Shown: positions 26,399-36,255, counted from the first letter of the stretch. The stretch is DNA of 64,000 nt from Derxia gummosa DSM 723 (GCF_000482785.1 NZ_AXWS01000015.1:161062-225061); one strand, 5' to 3'. Program-made: numbers and translations. The notes: generated from the sequence alone by a model not told the origin.

Positions 26399-28189
26399 AT
26401 GCCCAGCTACCGCGCCCCGCTCCGCGACATGCAGTTCGTGCTGCACGAACTGCTCGACGCCGAGTCCGTGCTCAAGCATCTCCCCGCCCACGCCGACACC
26501 GGCCGCGACACGCTCGACGCGGTGCTGGAGGAGGGCGCCAAGTTTTGCGAGAACGTCATCGCCCCGCTCAACCTGCCCGGCGACGCCGAGGGCTGCCATT
26601 ACGACCGCGACACGCGCAGCGTCACCACGCCCAAGGGTTTCGTCGATGCCTACGCGCAGTACCGCGACGGCGGCTGGCCCACGCTCTCGGCCGATCCCGA
26701 CCACGGCGGCCAGGGCCTGCCCTATGTGCTCAACACCGCCTTCTTCGAGATGGGCAACTCGGCCAACCAGGCCTGGCTCATGTACCCCGGCCTCACCCAC
26801 GGCGCCTACGAATGCCTGCACGCCCACGGCAGCGAGGAACTCAAGGCCGCCTACCTGCCCAAGCTCGTGAGCGGCGAATGGCTTGGCACCATGTGCCTGA
26901 CCGAGCCCCACTGCGGCACCGACCTCGGCCTGCTGCGCACCAAGGCCACACCGCGCGACGACGGCAGCTACGCCATCACCGGCAGCAAGATCTTCATCAG
27001 CGCCGGCGAGCACGACATGACGCCCAACATCGTCCACCTCGTGCTCGCGCGGCTGCCCGGCGCGCCTGAGGGCAGCAAGGGCATCTCGCTGTTTCTGGTA
27101 CCCAAGTTCGTGCCGGCCGCCGACGGTTCGCCGGGCGAGCGCAACGGCCTGTTCTGCGCCGGCATCGAGCACAAGATGGGCATCCACGCCAACGCCACCT
27201 GCCAGCTTGTGCTGGAGGACGCGCGCGGCTGGCTCATCGGCGAGCCGCACCGCGGCCTCGCGGCGATGTTCGTGATGATGAACGCGGCCCGCGTCGCGGT
27301 CGGCGTGCAGTCGCTGGGCCTGGGCGAAGTGGCCTACCAGAACGCCGCCGCCTATGCGAAGGACCGCCGCCAGGGCCGCGCCCTCACCGGCCCGGCCGAG
27401 CCCGACAAGCCCGCCGACACGCTGCTCGTCCATCCCGACGTGCGCCGCATGCTGCTCACGGCGCGCGCGTACACCGAGGGCGCGCGGGCGCTGCTGTACT
27501 ACACCGCGCTCCAGATCGACATCGAGCACCACCATCCCGACGAGGACGCCCGCCGCGACGCGGCCGACGTGGTGGCCCTGCTCACGCCCATCTGCAAGGC
27601 CTTCGTGACCGACAACGGATTCACCGCCGCCACGGCCGCGCAGCAGGTGTTCGGCGGCCACGGCTACATCCATGAATGGGGCGTCGAGCAGTTCGTGCGC
27701 GATGCGCGCATCAACATGATCTACGAGGGCACCAACGGCGTTCAGGCGCTCGACCTGCTGGGCCGCAAGGTGCTCGGCGACATGGGCGCCAAGCTGCGCA
27801 AGTTCGGCGAGCAGGTGAAGGCCTTCATCGAGGAAGAGGGCGTGAACGAGGCGATGCAGGAGTTCGTCAACCCGCTCGCCGACCTCGCCGGCAAGGTCGA
27901 GAAGATGACGATGGAAGTCGCGATGAAGGCCATGGGCAACCGCGACGAGGCCGGCGCCGCCGCCACCGACTACCTGCGCGTGGTCGGCCATCTGGTGTAC
28001 GCCTGGCTGTTCGCGCGCATGGCCAAGCTCGCGCTCGACAAGGCCGACGGCGGCGATCCGTTCTACGCCGCCAAGCTCGCGACGGCGCGCTTCTACTTCG
28101 TGCGCCTGCTGCCCGAAACGGCCGCCCTCATCCGCGCCGGCCGCTCCGGCGCCGGCAACCTCATGGCGCTCGACGCCGGGCTGTTCTGA
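26399..28189 (+). CDS. Acyl-CoA dehydrogenase, FadE-like long form
   Basis: FAD enzyme for the first step of beta-oxidation (596 aa). This length matches the bacterial subgroup with a C-terminal extension beyond the roughly 380-aa core. Motifs: MCLTEPHCGTDLGLLRTKA (FAD and substrate contacts), ITGSKIFISAGEHD, VFGGHGYIHEWGVEQFVRDARI and MIYEGTNGVQALDLLGRK near the catalytic region. Its likely electron acceptor is ETF. First structural gene of the operon after tetR. Confidence 0.95.
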   Translation: MPSYRAPLRDMQFVLHELLDAESVLKHLPAHADTGRDTLDAVLEEGAKFCENVIAPLNLPGDAEGCHYDRDTRSVTTPKGFVDAYAQYRDGGWPTLSADPDHGGQGLPYVLNTAFFEMGNSANQAWLMYPGLTHGAYECLHAHGSEELKAAYLPKLVSGEWLGTMCLTEPHCGTDLGLLRTKATPRDDGSYAITGSKIFISAGEHDMTPNIVHLVLARLPGAPEGSKGISLFLVPKFVPAADGSPGERNGLFCAGIEHKMGIHANATCQLVLEDARGWLIGEPHRGLAAMFVMMNAARVAVGVQSLGLGEVAYQNAAAYAKDRRQGRALTGPAEPDKPADTLLVHPDVRRMLLTARAYTEGARALLYYTALQIDIEHHHPDEDARRDAADVVALLTPICKAFVTDNGFTAATAAQQVFGGHGYIHEWGVEQFVRDARINMIYEGTNGVQALDLLGRKVLGDMGAKLRKFGEQVKAFIEEEGVNEAMQEFVNPLADLAGKVEKMTMEVAMKAMGNRDEAGAAATDYLRVVGHLVYAWLFARMAKLALDKADGGDPFYAAKLATARFYFVRLLPETAALIRAGRSGAGNLMALDAGLF

Positions 28190-28256
28190 TCCGCGCCGGC
28201 TGCTGCGCGACGCGCGCGGCGGCCGGACCCACCGATCCGCTCTGAAGGAGCATTTC

Positions 28257-30650
28257 ATGTCCATCTCCATCCGCAAGGTCGCGGTGCTCGGCGCCGGGGT
28301 CATGGGCGCGCAGATCGCCGCCCATTGCATCAATGCGCGCGTGCCGGTCGTGCTGTTCGACCTGCCGACCGAGGGCCGGCCCAATGCCATCGCCGAGAAG
28401 GCCGTGGCCGGGCTGGTCAAGCTGAAGCCCGCGCCCTTCGGCGACGCAGGTGAGGCCGGCCTCATCGAACTCGCCAACTACGACAGCGACCTCGGCAAGC
28501 TGGCCGGCTGCGATCTCGTGATCGAGGCCATCGCCGAGCGGCTCGACTGGAAGCGCGCGCTGTACGAGAAGGTGGCGCCGCATCTCGCGCCGCATGCGAT
28601 CTTCGCCACCAACACCTCGGGCCTGCCGCTCGCGCAACTGAGCGAGGGCTTTGACGCGGAGCTGGCGCGGCGCTTCGTTGGCGTGCACTTCTTCAACCCG
28701 CCGCGCTACATGCATCTGGCCGAACTCATCGCGCTGCCCGCGACCGAGCCGGACATCCTCGATGCGCTCGAAACCTTCCTCACGCACACGCTCGGCAAGG
28801 GCGTGGTGCATGCGAAGGACACGCCCAACTTCGTCGGCAACCGCGTGGGCGTGTTCAGCATCCTGTCGGCCTTTCACCATGCCGCGCGCCTGGGCCTGGG
28901 CTATGACGTGATCGACGACCTGACGGGCAGCAAGCTCGGCCGCGCCAAGTCGGGCACCTTTCGCACCGCCGACGTCGTGGGCCTCGACACGCTCGCCCAT
29001 GTGATCGCGACGATGGAACGCGGCCTGCCCGACGACCCCTTCCGCGCGCACTTCGGCACGCCGGCCGTGCTCAGGGCGCTGATCGACAAGGGCGCGCTCG
29101 GCCAGAAGACCGGCGCCGGCTTCTACCGCAAGGACGGCAAGGCCATCCTGCGGCTCGACCCCGCCAAGGGCGAGTACGTGCCGGCCGGCGGCAAGGCCGA
29201 CGAGATCGTCGGCCGCATGCTTAAGAAGCCCGCGCCCGAGCGCTTCAGGCTGCTGCGCGAATCGTCCAATCCGCAGGCGCAGTTCCTGTGGAGCGTGTTC
29301 CGCGACGTGTGGCACTACATTGCCGTGCACCTCGGCGACATCGCCCGCAGCGCGCGCGAGATCGACCTCGCGATCCGCTTCGGCTTCGGCTGGACCGAAG
29401 GCCCGTTCGAGACCTGGCAGAACGCCGGCTGGAAGCAGATCGCCGGCTGGATTGCGGAGGACATCGCGGCCGGCAAGGCGATGAGCGACACGCCGCTGCC
29501 CGCCTGGGTGAACGAGATCGACGCCGCCCACGGCCCCGAGGGCTCGTGGTCGGCGAGCGAAGGCCGCTACGTCCGCCCGCGCGAGCTGCCGGTGTACGAA
29601 AGGCAGATCTTCCGTGCCTCTTTGGCCGGCGACGGCGGCGCCGATCCGCGCACGGCCGGCACCACCGTGTTCGAGGACGACGCCATCCGCCTCTGGCATG
29701 CCGACGGCGCCGGCCGCGACGAGGTGCTGATCGCCTCGTTCAAGACCAAGATGAACACCATCGGCCCGGGCGTGATCGCCGGGCTGCACAAGGGCATCGA
29801 GCTGGCCGAGGCCAATTACAAGGGCCTCGTGATCTGGCAGCCGGCGAGCCTGAGCGGCGGGCCGTTCTCGGCCGGCGCCGACCTCCAGGCGATGCTGCCG
29901 GCCTTCATGGCCAAGGGGCCGGCCGGCATCGAGCCGGCGCAGAAGGCGCTGCAGGACGTGTTCCTGCGCCTGCGCTACGCGAGCGTGCCGACGGTGGCGG
30001 CGCTCGCCGGCATCGTGCTCGGCGGCGGCTGCGAACTGGCCGTGCATTGCGCCAAGCGCGTCGCGCATCTGGAGAGCTATGTGGGGCTGGTGGAGATCGG
30101 CGTCGGTCTGCTGCCCGGCGGCGGCGGCAGCACCTACCTCGCGCGCCGCGCCGCCGAGCTGACGCCCGAGGGCGGCGACCTGCTGCCGGCGCTGAAGACG
30201 CTGTTCACCAACGTGGCGATGGCCAACGTCGGCACTTCGGCGCTGGAGAGCCGCAGGTACGGCTATCTGCTGCCCGACGACCCGGTGGTGCTCAACATCC
30301 ACGAGCTGCTGTCGGCCGCGATCGAGACGGCGCGCGGCCTGCACGGCGCCGGCTACCGGCCGCCGCTGCCGGGCCGCACCTTCGCGGTCGCGGGCCGGTC
30401 GGCCATCGCGACCATCCGCGCCCAGCTCGCCAACCTGCGCGACGGCGGCCTCATCACCGCCTATGACGAACAGCTCGCAAGCACGATCGCCGAGGTGATG
30501 TGCGGCGGCCAGGTCGAGGCCGGCTCGATCGCCGACGAGGCCACGCTGCTCGCGCTGGAGCGCAAGCATTTCGGCCGGCTGCTCGGCAACCCGAAGACGC
30601 AGGAACGGATCATGAGCCTGCTGAACGGCGGCAAGCCGGTGCGCAACTGA
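28257..30650 (+). CDS. 3-hydroxyacyl-CoA dehydrogenase/enoyl-CoA hydratase (FadN-type fusion)
   Basis: Bifunctional beta-oxidation enzyme (797 aa). The dehydrogenase part comes first: Rossmann motif VLGAGVMGAQIAAHCINA at residues 8-25, then ATNTSGLPLAQLSE and RRFVGVHFFNPPRYMHL. The enoyl-CoA hydratase part is C-terminal (about 480-720): PFSAGADLQAML and AGIVLGGGCELAVHC form the oxyanion region. This order is the reverse of FadB and FadJ and matches FadN. ATG 28257 has GAAGGAG 7 nt upstream. Confidence 0.94.
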   Translation: MSISIRKVAVLGAGVMGAQIAAHCINARVPVVLFDLPTEGRPNAIAEKAVAGLVKLKPAPFGDAGEAGLIELANYDSDLGKLAGCDLVIEAIAERLDWKRALYEKVAPHLAPHAIFATNTSGLPLAQLSEGFDAELARRFVGVHFFNPPRYMHLAELIALPATEPDILDALETFLTHTLGKGVVHAKDTPNFVGNRVGVFSILSAFHHAARLGLGYDVIDDLTGSKLGRAKSGTFRTADVVGLDTLAHVIATMERGLPDDPFRAHFGTPAVLRALIDKGALGQKTGAGFYRKDGKAILRLDPAKGEYVPAGGKADEIVGRMLKKPAPERFRLLRESSNPQAQFLWSVFRDVWHYIAVHLGDIARSAREIDLAIRFGFGWTEGPFETWQNAGWKQIAGWIAEDIAAGKAMSDTPLPAWVNEIDAAHGPEGSWSASEGRYVRPRELPVYERQIFRASLAGDGGADPRTAGTTVFEDDAIRLWHADGAGRDEVLIASFKTKMNTIGPGVIAGLHKGIELAEANYKGLVIWQPASLSGGPFSAGADLQAMLPAFMAKGPAGIEPAQKALQDVFLRLRYASVPTVAALAGIVLGGGCELAVHCAKRVAHLESYVGLVEIGVGLLPGGGGSTYLARRAAELTPEGGDLLPALKTLFTNVAMANVGTSALESRRYGYLLPDDPVVLNIHELLSAAIETARGLHGAGYRPPLPGRTFAVAGRSAIATIRAQLANLRDGGLITAYDEQLASTIAEVMCGGQVEAGSIADEATLLALERKHFGRLLGNPKTQERIMSLLNGGKPVRN

Positions 30651-30753
30651 ACTTGGCCGACGGAACCCAGAACACTCCGGCCGGCTTCCGGCCATCGATT
30701 CCGGCGCTGCCGGCAGCGGGCCAGTCCCGCGCCGCCGCCGAAGGAGAGACGCA

Positions 30754-31983
30754 ATGACCAAGCAACTCCAGGACGCCTACGTCGTCGCCGCGGTGCGCAC
30801 GCCGATCGGCAAGGCGCCGCGCGGCATGTTCCGCAACACGCGGCCCGACGACCTGCTCGTGCACGCGGTGCGCAGCGCGCTGGCGAAGGTGCCCGCGCTT
30901 GACCCGGCGACCATCGACGACATGATCGTCGGCTGCTCCTTTCCCGAGGGCGAGCAGGGGCTGAACGTGGCGCGCATCGCCGCGCTGCTCGCCGGCCTGC
31001 CCAGCACCGTGGCCGGCGCGACCGTCAACCGCTTCTGCGCCTCGGGCATCACGGCGGTGCAGATCGCGGCCGACCGCATCCGCACCGGCGAGGCCGAGGT
31101 GATGATCGCGGCCGGCACCGAGAGCATGTCGATGGTGCCGATGGGCGGCGCGCGGCCGAGCTTCAATCCGGCCATCTTCGCCGCCGACGAGAACGTCGGC
31201 ATCGCCTGGGGCATGGGCCTGACGGCCGAGAAGGTCGCCCAGCAATGGAAGGTGAGCCGCGACGATCAGGACGCCTTCGCGGTCGAGTCGCACCGGCGCG
31301 CGGTGGCCGCCACGCAGTCGGGCGGCTTCGCCGACGAGATCGCGCCATTCGAGATCGTCGAGCGCTTTCCGAGGCTCGGCAGCGCTGAGGTGGACGAGCG
31401 CCGCCGCCTCGTCGCCGCCGACGAAGGCCCGCGCGCCGACACCTCGCTGGAAGCGCTTGCAAGGCTGAAGCCGGCCTTCGCCGCGCCGAAGGACCCGGCC
31501 GGCCGCGCGACCGGCTTCGGCAGCGTGACGGCGGGCAACAGCTCGCAGACCTCGGACGGCGCGGGCGCGCTGGTGCTCGTGAGCGAGGCGGTGCTCAAGC
31601 GCTTCAACCTCGTGCCGCTCGCGCGCTGGGCCGGCTTCGCGGTGCGCGGCGTGCCGCCGGACGTGATGGGCATCGGGCCGAAGGTGGCGATCCCGGCGGT
31701 GCTGGAGCGCGCGGGCATCGCGCTGGCGGACGTGGGCTGGATCGAGCTGAACGAGGCGTTCGCCGCGCAGTCGCTGGCCGTCATCCGCGATCTCGGGCTC
31801 GATCCGGCGAAGGTCAATCCGAATGGTGGCGCGATCGCGCTCGGGCATCCGCTCGGGGCCACGGGCGCGATCCGCAGCGCGACTGCGATCCACGGCATGC
31901 GGCGCAGCGGGGCGAGGTACTCGATGGTGACGATGTGCGTGGGGACGGGGATGGGGGCGGCGGGGGTGTTCGAGCGGGTGTAA
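30754..31983 (+). CDS. Acetyl-CoA acyltransferase (thiolase)
   Basis: Thiolase (409 aa) completing the beta-oxidation spiral. The nucleophilic cysteine is in VNRFCASGITAVQ, the histidine in GGAIALGHPLGATGAI, and the second cysteine in MVTMCVGTGMGAAG. It partners the FadN-type protein 103 nt upstream. The gene is the last of the uninterrupted tetR - fadE - fadN - thiolase run. The enoyl-CoA hydratase gene on the same strand resumes only after the hipBA module. Confidence 0.95.
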   Translation: MTKQLQDAYVVAAVRTPIGKAPRGMFRNTRPDDLLVHAVRSALAKVPALDPATIDDMIVGCSFPEGEQGLNVARIAALLAGLPSTVAGATVNRFCASGITAVQIAADRIRTGEAEVMIAAGTESMSMVPMGGARPSFNPAIFAADENVGIAWGMGLTAEKVAQQWKVSRDDQDAFAVESHRRAVAATQSGGFADEIAPFEIVERFPRLGSAEVDERRRLVAADEGPRADTSLEALARLKPAFAAPKDPAGRATGFGSVTAGNSSQTSDGAGALVLVSEAVLKRFNLVPLARWAGFAVRGVPPDVMGIGPKVAIPAVLERAGIALADVGWIELNEAFAAQSLAVIRDLGLDPAKVNPNGGAIALGHPLGATGAIRSATAIHGMRRSGARYSMVTMCVGTGMGAAGVFERV

Positions 31984-31991
31984 GCCACCGA

Positions 31992-32059
31992 AGCCCGTTC
32001 GGGCTGGAGGGCGGGTGCGCCCACATCAGCCATCCAGCCCGGCTGCGCGGCCCGCCATT
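31992..32059. terminator. Hairpin cluster between convergent thiolase and hipA genes
   Basis: AGCCCG-TT-CGGGCT (31992-32005) is followed by GGGCG/CGCCC and CCGCC/GGCGG stems. A bidirectional terminator is the simplest reading. The AGCCCG/CGGGCT core recurs in the repeat block at the end of the window (63943-63959), so these may be copies of one palindromic repeat family. Confidence 0.5.
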
Positions 32060-32065
32060 GGCGGC

Positions 32066-33472
32066 TCAGAGATAGTCGGCCTTGATCGCCACCGCCTCAT
32101 CGAGCAGGCGTCCAAGCCGCTCCGCCTGCCGCGCCACGAAGTCCGCTAGGCCCACGACAAACCCGCGCTCCTCCGCCAGATACCCGCCGCGCTCCGCCTG
32201 CTCCCGCGCCGCGCCACCCGCCAGCTTCGCGAGCCGTCGCCCCTCGCGCCGCATGAAGCGCCGGTCGATGCCGCAGCGCCCAGCGAAATCCGCGAGCGCG
32301 AAGGCGCTCACCTCCGCATGCACGAACACATCGCCCCAGGCCATCGCCAGTTCGGTGTCGAAGCCTTCGTAGGCCAGCACGCCGACGAGGTCGTACCACT
32401 CGGCCGGCTCCAGCAGCCCGCCGGGCCGGACGTGGAACGAGAAGTTCTTGCCGTGCGCGTCGCTGTTGCCGATGAGGAACTGGAACAGTGCCCAGCGCAG
32501 CAGCGCGAGCCGCGTCGCCGCCTTGTTGCCCGCGAACGCGACGCAGCCGAACAGCCGCTCGAAGCTCATGCCGTCGCGGATGTGGCTAACCTCGGGCGCG
32601 TTGCCGAGGTTGCGTTCGTACTTGTGGCTCACGGGCAGGTCGCAGGCCTGGCAGGCATCGACGATGTGCGCGCGCCGCACGAAAGGCCGCCCGCCGACGG
32701 TCAGCGCCACGCGATCGAAGCGCTTCACCACCAGCACCGGACGCGGCACGCGCAGCAGCGTCACCTCGGCCGCCGGCAGCCCCATGCGCCGCGCGAGCGA
32801 CATGCAGAAATGCTCGTTCACCGCGAGATGCGGCGTGCGCGCGTCGCCGGTGTCGGGCTTGAGCAGATGGGTCGAGGCGAGCCGCCCGCCATCCACGAGA
32901 AACAGCCGCCCGCCCTCGGCAAGCGGCCGGTCGAGCCAGACCAGCAGCTTGTCCTGGAGCCCCGCGACCGACATGCGCAGCCGGCCGTCCCAGACCGTGA
33001 GCGGCAGTTGCGCATGGCGCGCGATGCGGTCGTCGAGTTCGGCGGGCGTGATCTCGCGCGGCGTGGGGTCGGCGGCGGTGGCGGCGCCGGTCGGCGCGCT
33101 GGCGGTGCCGGACTCGCCGCGCGTGATGGCGGGCGCGTTGTCGGCGCTCGGCGTGAAGCGCAGCGCGCCGGCCGTCTCGGCGCCGAGCGCGCGGATGAGG
33201 CCGAACACGTTCGTGCGCGCGAGGCCGTTGTAGGCGAGGGCGGTGTCGAGCGCCCGGCCCTCGGGCAGCAGATGCTCGATGAAGCGCTTGACCGACGCCG
33301 AGGCATGGCCGGGCGCCGGTGGCGCGAACGGCAGCGCGGGCGACAACGGGAAGCCCGCCGCGTCGGCCGCCCAGTCGGCGTCGTAGGCGAGCGACCAGCG
33401 GTCGTCGCGCGCGTCGTGGTCGATGCGCGCGATGTGCCGGTCGCCGGTCCACACATGCAGTTCGTGGCTCAC
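32066..33472 (-). CDS. hipA: HipA-family serine/threonine kinase toxin
   Basis: HipA-type kinase (468 aa). HipA is known to phosphorylate glutamyl-tRNA synthetase and cause dormancy. The N-terminal HipA domain (VKRFIEHLLPEGRALD, NVFGLIRALGAETAGAL) precedes the kinase part with LQDKLLVW, HLLKPDTG, NEHFCMSLARRMGLPAAEV and LVVKRFDR, and the catalytic IGNSDAHGKNFSFHV. All key residues appear intact. A GTG start at 33472 overlaps the hipB stop by 4 nt, and the open frame further upstream overlaps hipB and is not conserved. An insertion of about 25 Ala/Pro/Thr residues lies between the two domains. Confidence 0.92.
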   Translation of the reverse strand: MSHELHVWTGDRHIARIDHDARDDRWSLAYDADWAADAAGFPLSPALPFAPPAPGHASASVKRFIEHLLPEGRALDTALAYNGLARTNVFGLIRALGAETAGALRFTPSADNAPAITRGESGTASAPTGAATAADPTPREITPAELDDRIARHAQLPLTVWDGRLRMSVAGLQDKLLVWLDRPLAEGGRLFLVDGGRLASTHLLKPDTGDARTPHLAVNEHFCMSLARRMGLPAAEVTLLRVPRPVLVVKRFDRVALTVGGRPFVRRAHIVDACQACDLPVSHKYERNLGNAPEVSHIRDGMSFERLFGCVAFAGNKAATRLALLRWALFQFLIGNSDAHGKNFSFHVRPGGLLEPAEWYDLVGVLAYEGFDTELAMAWGDVFVHAEVSAFALADFAGRCGIDRRFMRREGRRLAKLAGGAAREQAERGGYLAEERGFVVGLADFVARQAERLGRLLDEAVAIKADYL

Positions 33473-33759
33473 GGCCGCGCCGCCGCCTCGCCGGATGCCG
33501 CCGCCTCGCGCGCCCACGGATGCTCCTTCGGCAGCACCATCAGCGCGAGCCCGAGCCCGTCGAGCACCGCGAGCGCCTTGTCGAGCCGTACCGTGCCCTG
33601 GCCGTTTTCCAGCCGCGACATCAGGTCCACCGACACGCCGAGCAGGCTGGCCGCGTCGTCGATGCGCAGCGCCTGCGCCTTGCGCCGCTCGCGCACCACG
33701 GCACCAAGCGCGCCGGGCAGGGCCAGCAGCGCGGGTGCGGGAGAAAGGTCTGGATTCAT
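33469..33759 (-). CDS. hipB: HipB-like antitoxin (XRE-family DNA-binding protein)
   Basis: Small Cro/CI-type helix-turn-helix protein (96 aa). The motif runs VVRERRKAQALRIDDAASLLG, VSVDLMSRLENGQGTVRLDK at about residues 22-62. It precedes hipA with a 4-nt overlap, the standard antitoxin-first order. HipB proteins neutralise HipA and repress the operon; two matching dyads lie upstream of its start. The C-terminal tail (residues 78-96) is Ala-rich. Confidence 0.9.
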   Translation of the reverse strand: MNPDLSPAPALLALPGALGAVVRERRKAQALRIDDAASLLGVSVDLMSRLENGQGTVRLDKALAVLDGLGLALMVLPKEHPWAREAAASGEAAARP

Positions 33760-33808
33760 TTCGGACTTTCAGGAAGGCGCAATCCTCGCAAGCGGCGGAT
33801 GCAGCCGG

Positions 33809-33875
33809 TTTCCGTTTTTCCGAAACTATCGCGCGAAAGCGCTGCACCGGCCACGGAATTTCGGTATTCCGGAAA
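33809..33875 (-). promoter_or_regulatory. Two dyad operators upstream of hipBA
   Basis: Site 1, 33809-33825, reads TTTCCG-N5-CCGAAA. Site 2, 33859-33875, reads TTTCGG-N5-CGGAAA. Both fit TTTCSG-N5-CSGAAA, with centres 50 bp apart. A further half site TTTCGG is at 33759-33764, touching the hipB start. The remainder of 33760-34022 has no gene and must hold both the hipBA promoter and any promoter of the enoyl-CoA hydratase gene. Confidence 0.6.
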
Positions 33876-34022
33876 CGCCCCGCCGTCCCCTTGATCCGCC
33901 CGCATTCCCGCCGCCCCGCGCGGCGCCCAGAATCACTCCATCACCCGCGCGCCCCACGGCACGCCGGCCCGCCCGGCGCCGTCCCGCGCGGCGGCCTCAA
34001 CCGCTCTCACCGAAAGCCATCC

Positions 34023-34802
34023 ATGAGCCAGGTCCTGACCCACATCGAAGCCGGCGTGCTGCGCGTCGTGCTCAACCGTCCCGACAAGAAGAACGCGCTC
34101 ACCGCCGCGATGTACGAGGAGCTGAACGAGGCCTTCGACCGCGCCGCCGCCGAGCCGGAGGTGCGCGCCATCCTGTTCGCGGCCGAGGGGCCGGCCTTCT
34201 GCGCCGGCAACGATCTGGCCGACTTCCAGGCCAATCCGCCGCGCGGCCCCGAGGCGCCGGTGATGCAGTTCATCCGCAATCTCGCCTGCTGCCAGAAGCC
34301 GATGGTCGCGGCGGTGCGCGGGCCGGCGGTCGGCATCGGCGCGACGATGCTGCTGCATTGCGATCTGGTCTATGCCGCCGACGACGCGGTGTTCGCGCTG
34401 CCCTTCGCGCGCCTCGGCCTCTGCCCCGAGGCGGCGTCGAGCCTGCTGCTGCCGCGCCTCGCCGGCCTGCAACGCGCGACCGAAAAGCTTCTGCTTGGCG
34501 AACCCTTCGGCGTCGACGAGGCGCTGGAAATGGGCTTCGTCAACCGCCTCGTGCCGCCCGACGAGCTGCTGGCCTACGCGCTGCGCCAGGCCGCCAAGCT
34601 GGTGGCGCTGCCGGTCGAATCGGTGCGTGCGACGCGCGAACTGCTGCGCGGCATCAGCGGCAAGGGCACCGCGGGCAAGGCGCACGAGGCGCTGCTGGCG
34701 CGCATCGACGAGGAGGGCGCGATGTTCGAGCGCCTGCTCGCCGAGCCGTCGGCGCAGGCGGCCTTCGCGGCCTTCCTGAGCGGGCAGAAGCCGGGCGCCT
34801 GA
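34023..34802 (+). CDS. Enoyl-CoA hydratase/isomerase family protein
   Basis: Crotonase-fold protein (259 aa). The oxyanion-hole stretches are LNRPDKKNALTAAMYEEL, GPAFCAGNDLADFQANPP and VRGPAVGIGATMLLHCDLVYA. The glutamates of classical hydratases are partly replaced (FARLGLCPEAASSLLLPR), so isomerase or other crotonase chemistry is possible. It lies on the same strand as the beta-oxidation genes, about 2 kb beyond the thiolase, separated from them by the divergent hipBA pair. Confidence 0.92.
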   Translation: MSQVLTHIEAGVLRVVLNRPDKKNALTAAMYEELNEAFDRAAAEPEVRAILFAAEGPAFCAGNDLADFQANPPRGPEAPVMQFIRNLACCQKPMVAAVRGPAVGIGATMLLHCDLVYAADDAVFALPFARLGLCPEAASSLLLPRLAGLQRATEKLLLGEPFGVDEALEMGFVNRLVPPDELLAYALRQAAKLVALPVESVRATRELLRGISGKGTAGKAHEALLARIDEEGAMFERLLAEPSAQAAFAAFLSGQKPGA

Positions 34803-34884
34803 GCGGCCCCGGACGGCGCGGCGGCAGGCGCCCGCCGTGCCGAAGCGGCCGGCATGCCGCCATGCCACCCGAAGGCGGCAGCGC

Positions 34885-36093
34885 TCACGCCGCCGTCGTC
34901 ACCCGCCCTACGCCGGGCGCCAGCCCCGGCTTGAGCACGACCTTGATGCAGCCGTCCTCCTTCTCGCGGAAGACCTTGTACATCGCCGGGCCGTCCTCCA
35001 GCGCCATCGTGTGGGTGATGACGAAGCTCGGGTCGATCTGCCCGGCCTCGATGCGCTTGAGCAGGTCGTCGGTCCAGCGGTTCACATGGGTCTGGCCGGT
35101 GCGGATGGTCAGGCCCTTGTTCATCGCCGCGCCGAAGGGGAGCTTGTCGAGCAGCCCGCCGTACACGCCCGGCACCGACAGCACGCCCGCCGGCCGGCAG
35201 ACGTACATCATTTCCCGCAGCACATGCGGCCGGTCGGTCTCCAGCATCACCGCCTGCTTGGCGCGGTCCATCATCGAATCGAGATGGCCGCTCGCATGCG
35301 ACTCCAGCCCGACGCAGTCGATGCACTTGTCCGGCCCCTTGCCGTGGGTGATGTCCTGCAGCCGCTCGATGACGCTCTCGTTCTCGAAGTCGATCACCGT
35401 CGCGCCGGCCGCCGCCGCCATCGCGAGCCGCTCTGGCACACGGTCGATCACCACCACGCGCATCGCGCCGAGCAGCAGCGCGCTGCGCAGCGCGAACTGC
35501 CCCACCGGCCCCGCGCCCCAGATCGCGACGATGTCGGTCGGCTGGATGTCGCATTGCACGGCGGCCTGCCAGCCCGTCGGCAGGATGTCGCCGAGGAAGA
35601 GCACCTGCTCGTCCGTGAGACCGTCGGGGATCTTCACCGGCGTCACGTCGGCGTAGGGCACGCGCACATATTCGGCCTGGCCGCCGGGATAGCCGCCGGT
35701 GAGATGGCTGTAGCCGAACAGGCCGGCGGTGGCGTGGCCGAAGGCCTTGTCGCCGAGGTCCTTCTTGCGGTTGCTGCGCTCGCACACGGAGTAGTTGCCG
35801 CGCCGGCACTGGTCGCATTCGCCGCAGCAGATGGTGAAGGGCACGACCACGCGGTCGCCCACCTTGAGGCGTTTGTTGGCCGGGCCGACCTCGACCACCT
35901 CGCCCATGAACTCGTGACCCATGATGTCGCCGCGCTCCATGCCGGGCACGAAGCCGTCGAACAGATGCAGGTCGGAGCCGCAGATGGCGCAGCTCGTGAC
36001 GCGGACGATCGCGTCGCGCGGCGCCTCGATCGTCGGGTCCGGAACGGTGTCGCAGCGGATGTCCTTCTTGCCGTGCCAGCAGAGCGCTCTCAT
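34885..36093 (-). CDS. Zinc-dependent alcohol dehydrogenase, FdhA-like
   Basis: Medium-chain zinc dehydrogenase (402 aa) of the group that includes glutathione-independent formaldehyde dehydrogenase homologues. Catalytic zinc ligands lie in [14 protein letters not shown] and [13 protein letters not shown]. The structural zinc loop is [16 protein letters not shown], and the NAD-binding turn is [12 protein letters not shown]. The long insertion [20 protein letters not shown] is typical of the group. ATG 36093 starts [13 protein letters not shown], the usual N-terminus. Substrate not determinable. Convergent with the hydratase gene. Confidence 0.9.
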   Translation of the reverse strand: MRALCWHGKKDIRCDTVPDPTIEAPRDAIVRVTSCAICGSDLHLFDGFVPGMERGDIMGHEFMGEVVEVGPANKRLKVGDRVVVPFTICCGECDQCRRGNYSVCERSNRKKDLGDKAFGHATAGLFGYSHLTGGYPGGQAEYVRVPYADVTPVKIPDGLTDEQVLFLGDILPTGWQAAVQCDIQPTDIVAIWGAGPVGQFALRSALLLGAMRVVVIDRVPERLAMAAAAGATVIDFENESVIERLQDITHGKGPDKCIDCVGLESHASGHLDSMMDRAKQAVMLETDRPHVLREMMYVCRPAGVLSVPGVYGGLLDKLPFGAAMNKGLTIRTGQTHVNRWTDDLLKRIEAGQIDPSFVITHTMALEDGPAMYKVFREKEDGCIKVVLKPGLAPGVGRVTTAA

Positions 36094-36255
36094 GGCCTGA
36101 CTCCTCGGGTGAATGGGCGTCAGGTAGCGCGGCAAGAGGTGTTCCCTGCGCCGCAGGCGCCGTGGCGCAGGGGCGGGCGGCGCGGCGGGCGGGGTGCCGG
36201 CGGCCGGAATTGCAAGCGGGCGGTCGGGCTTACACGCGCGGCGTGGTGAAGGCGA

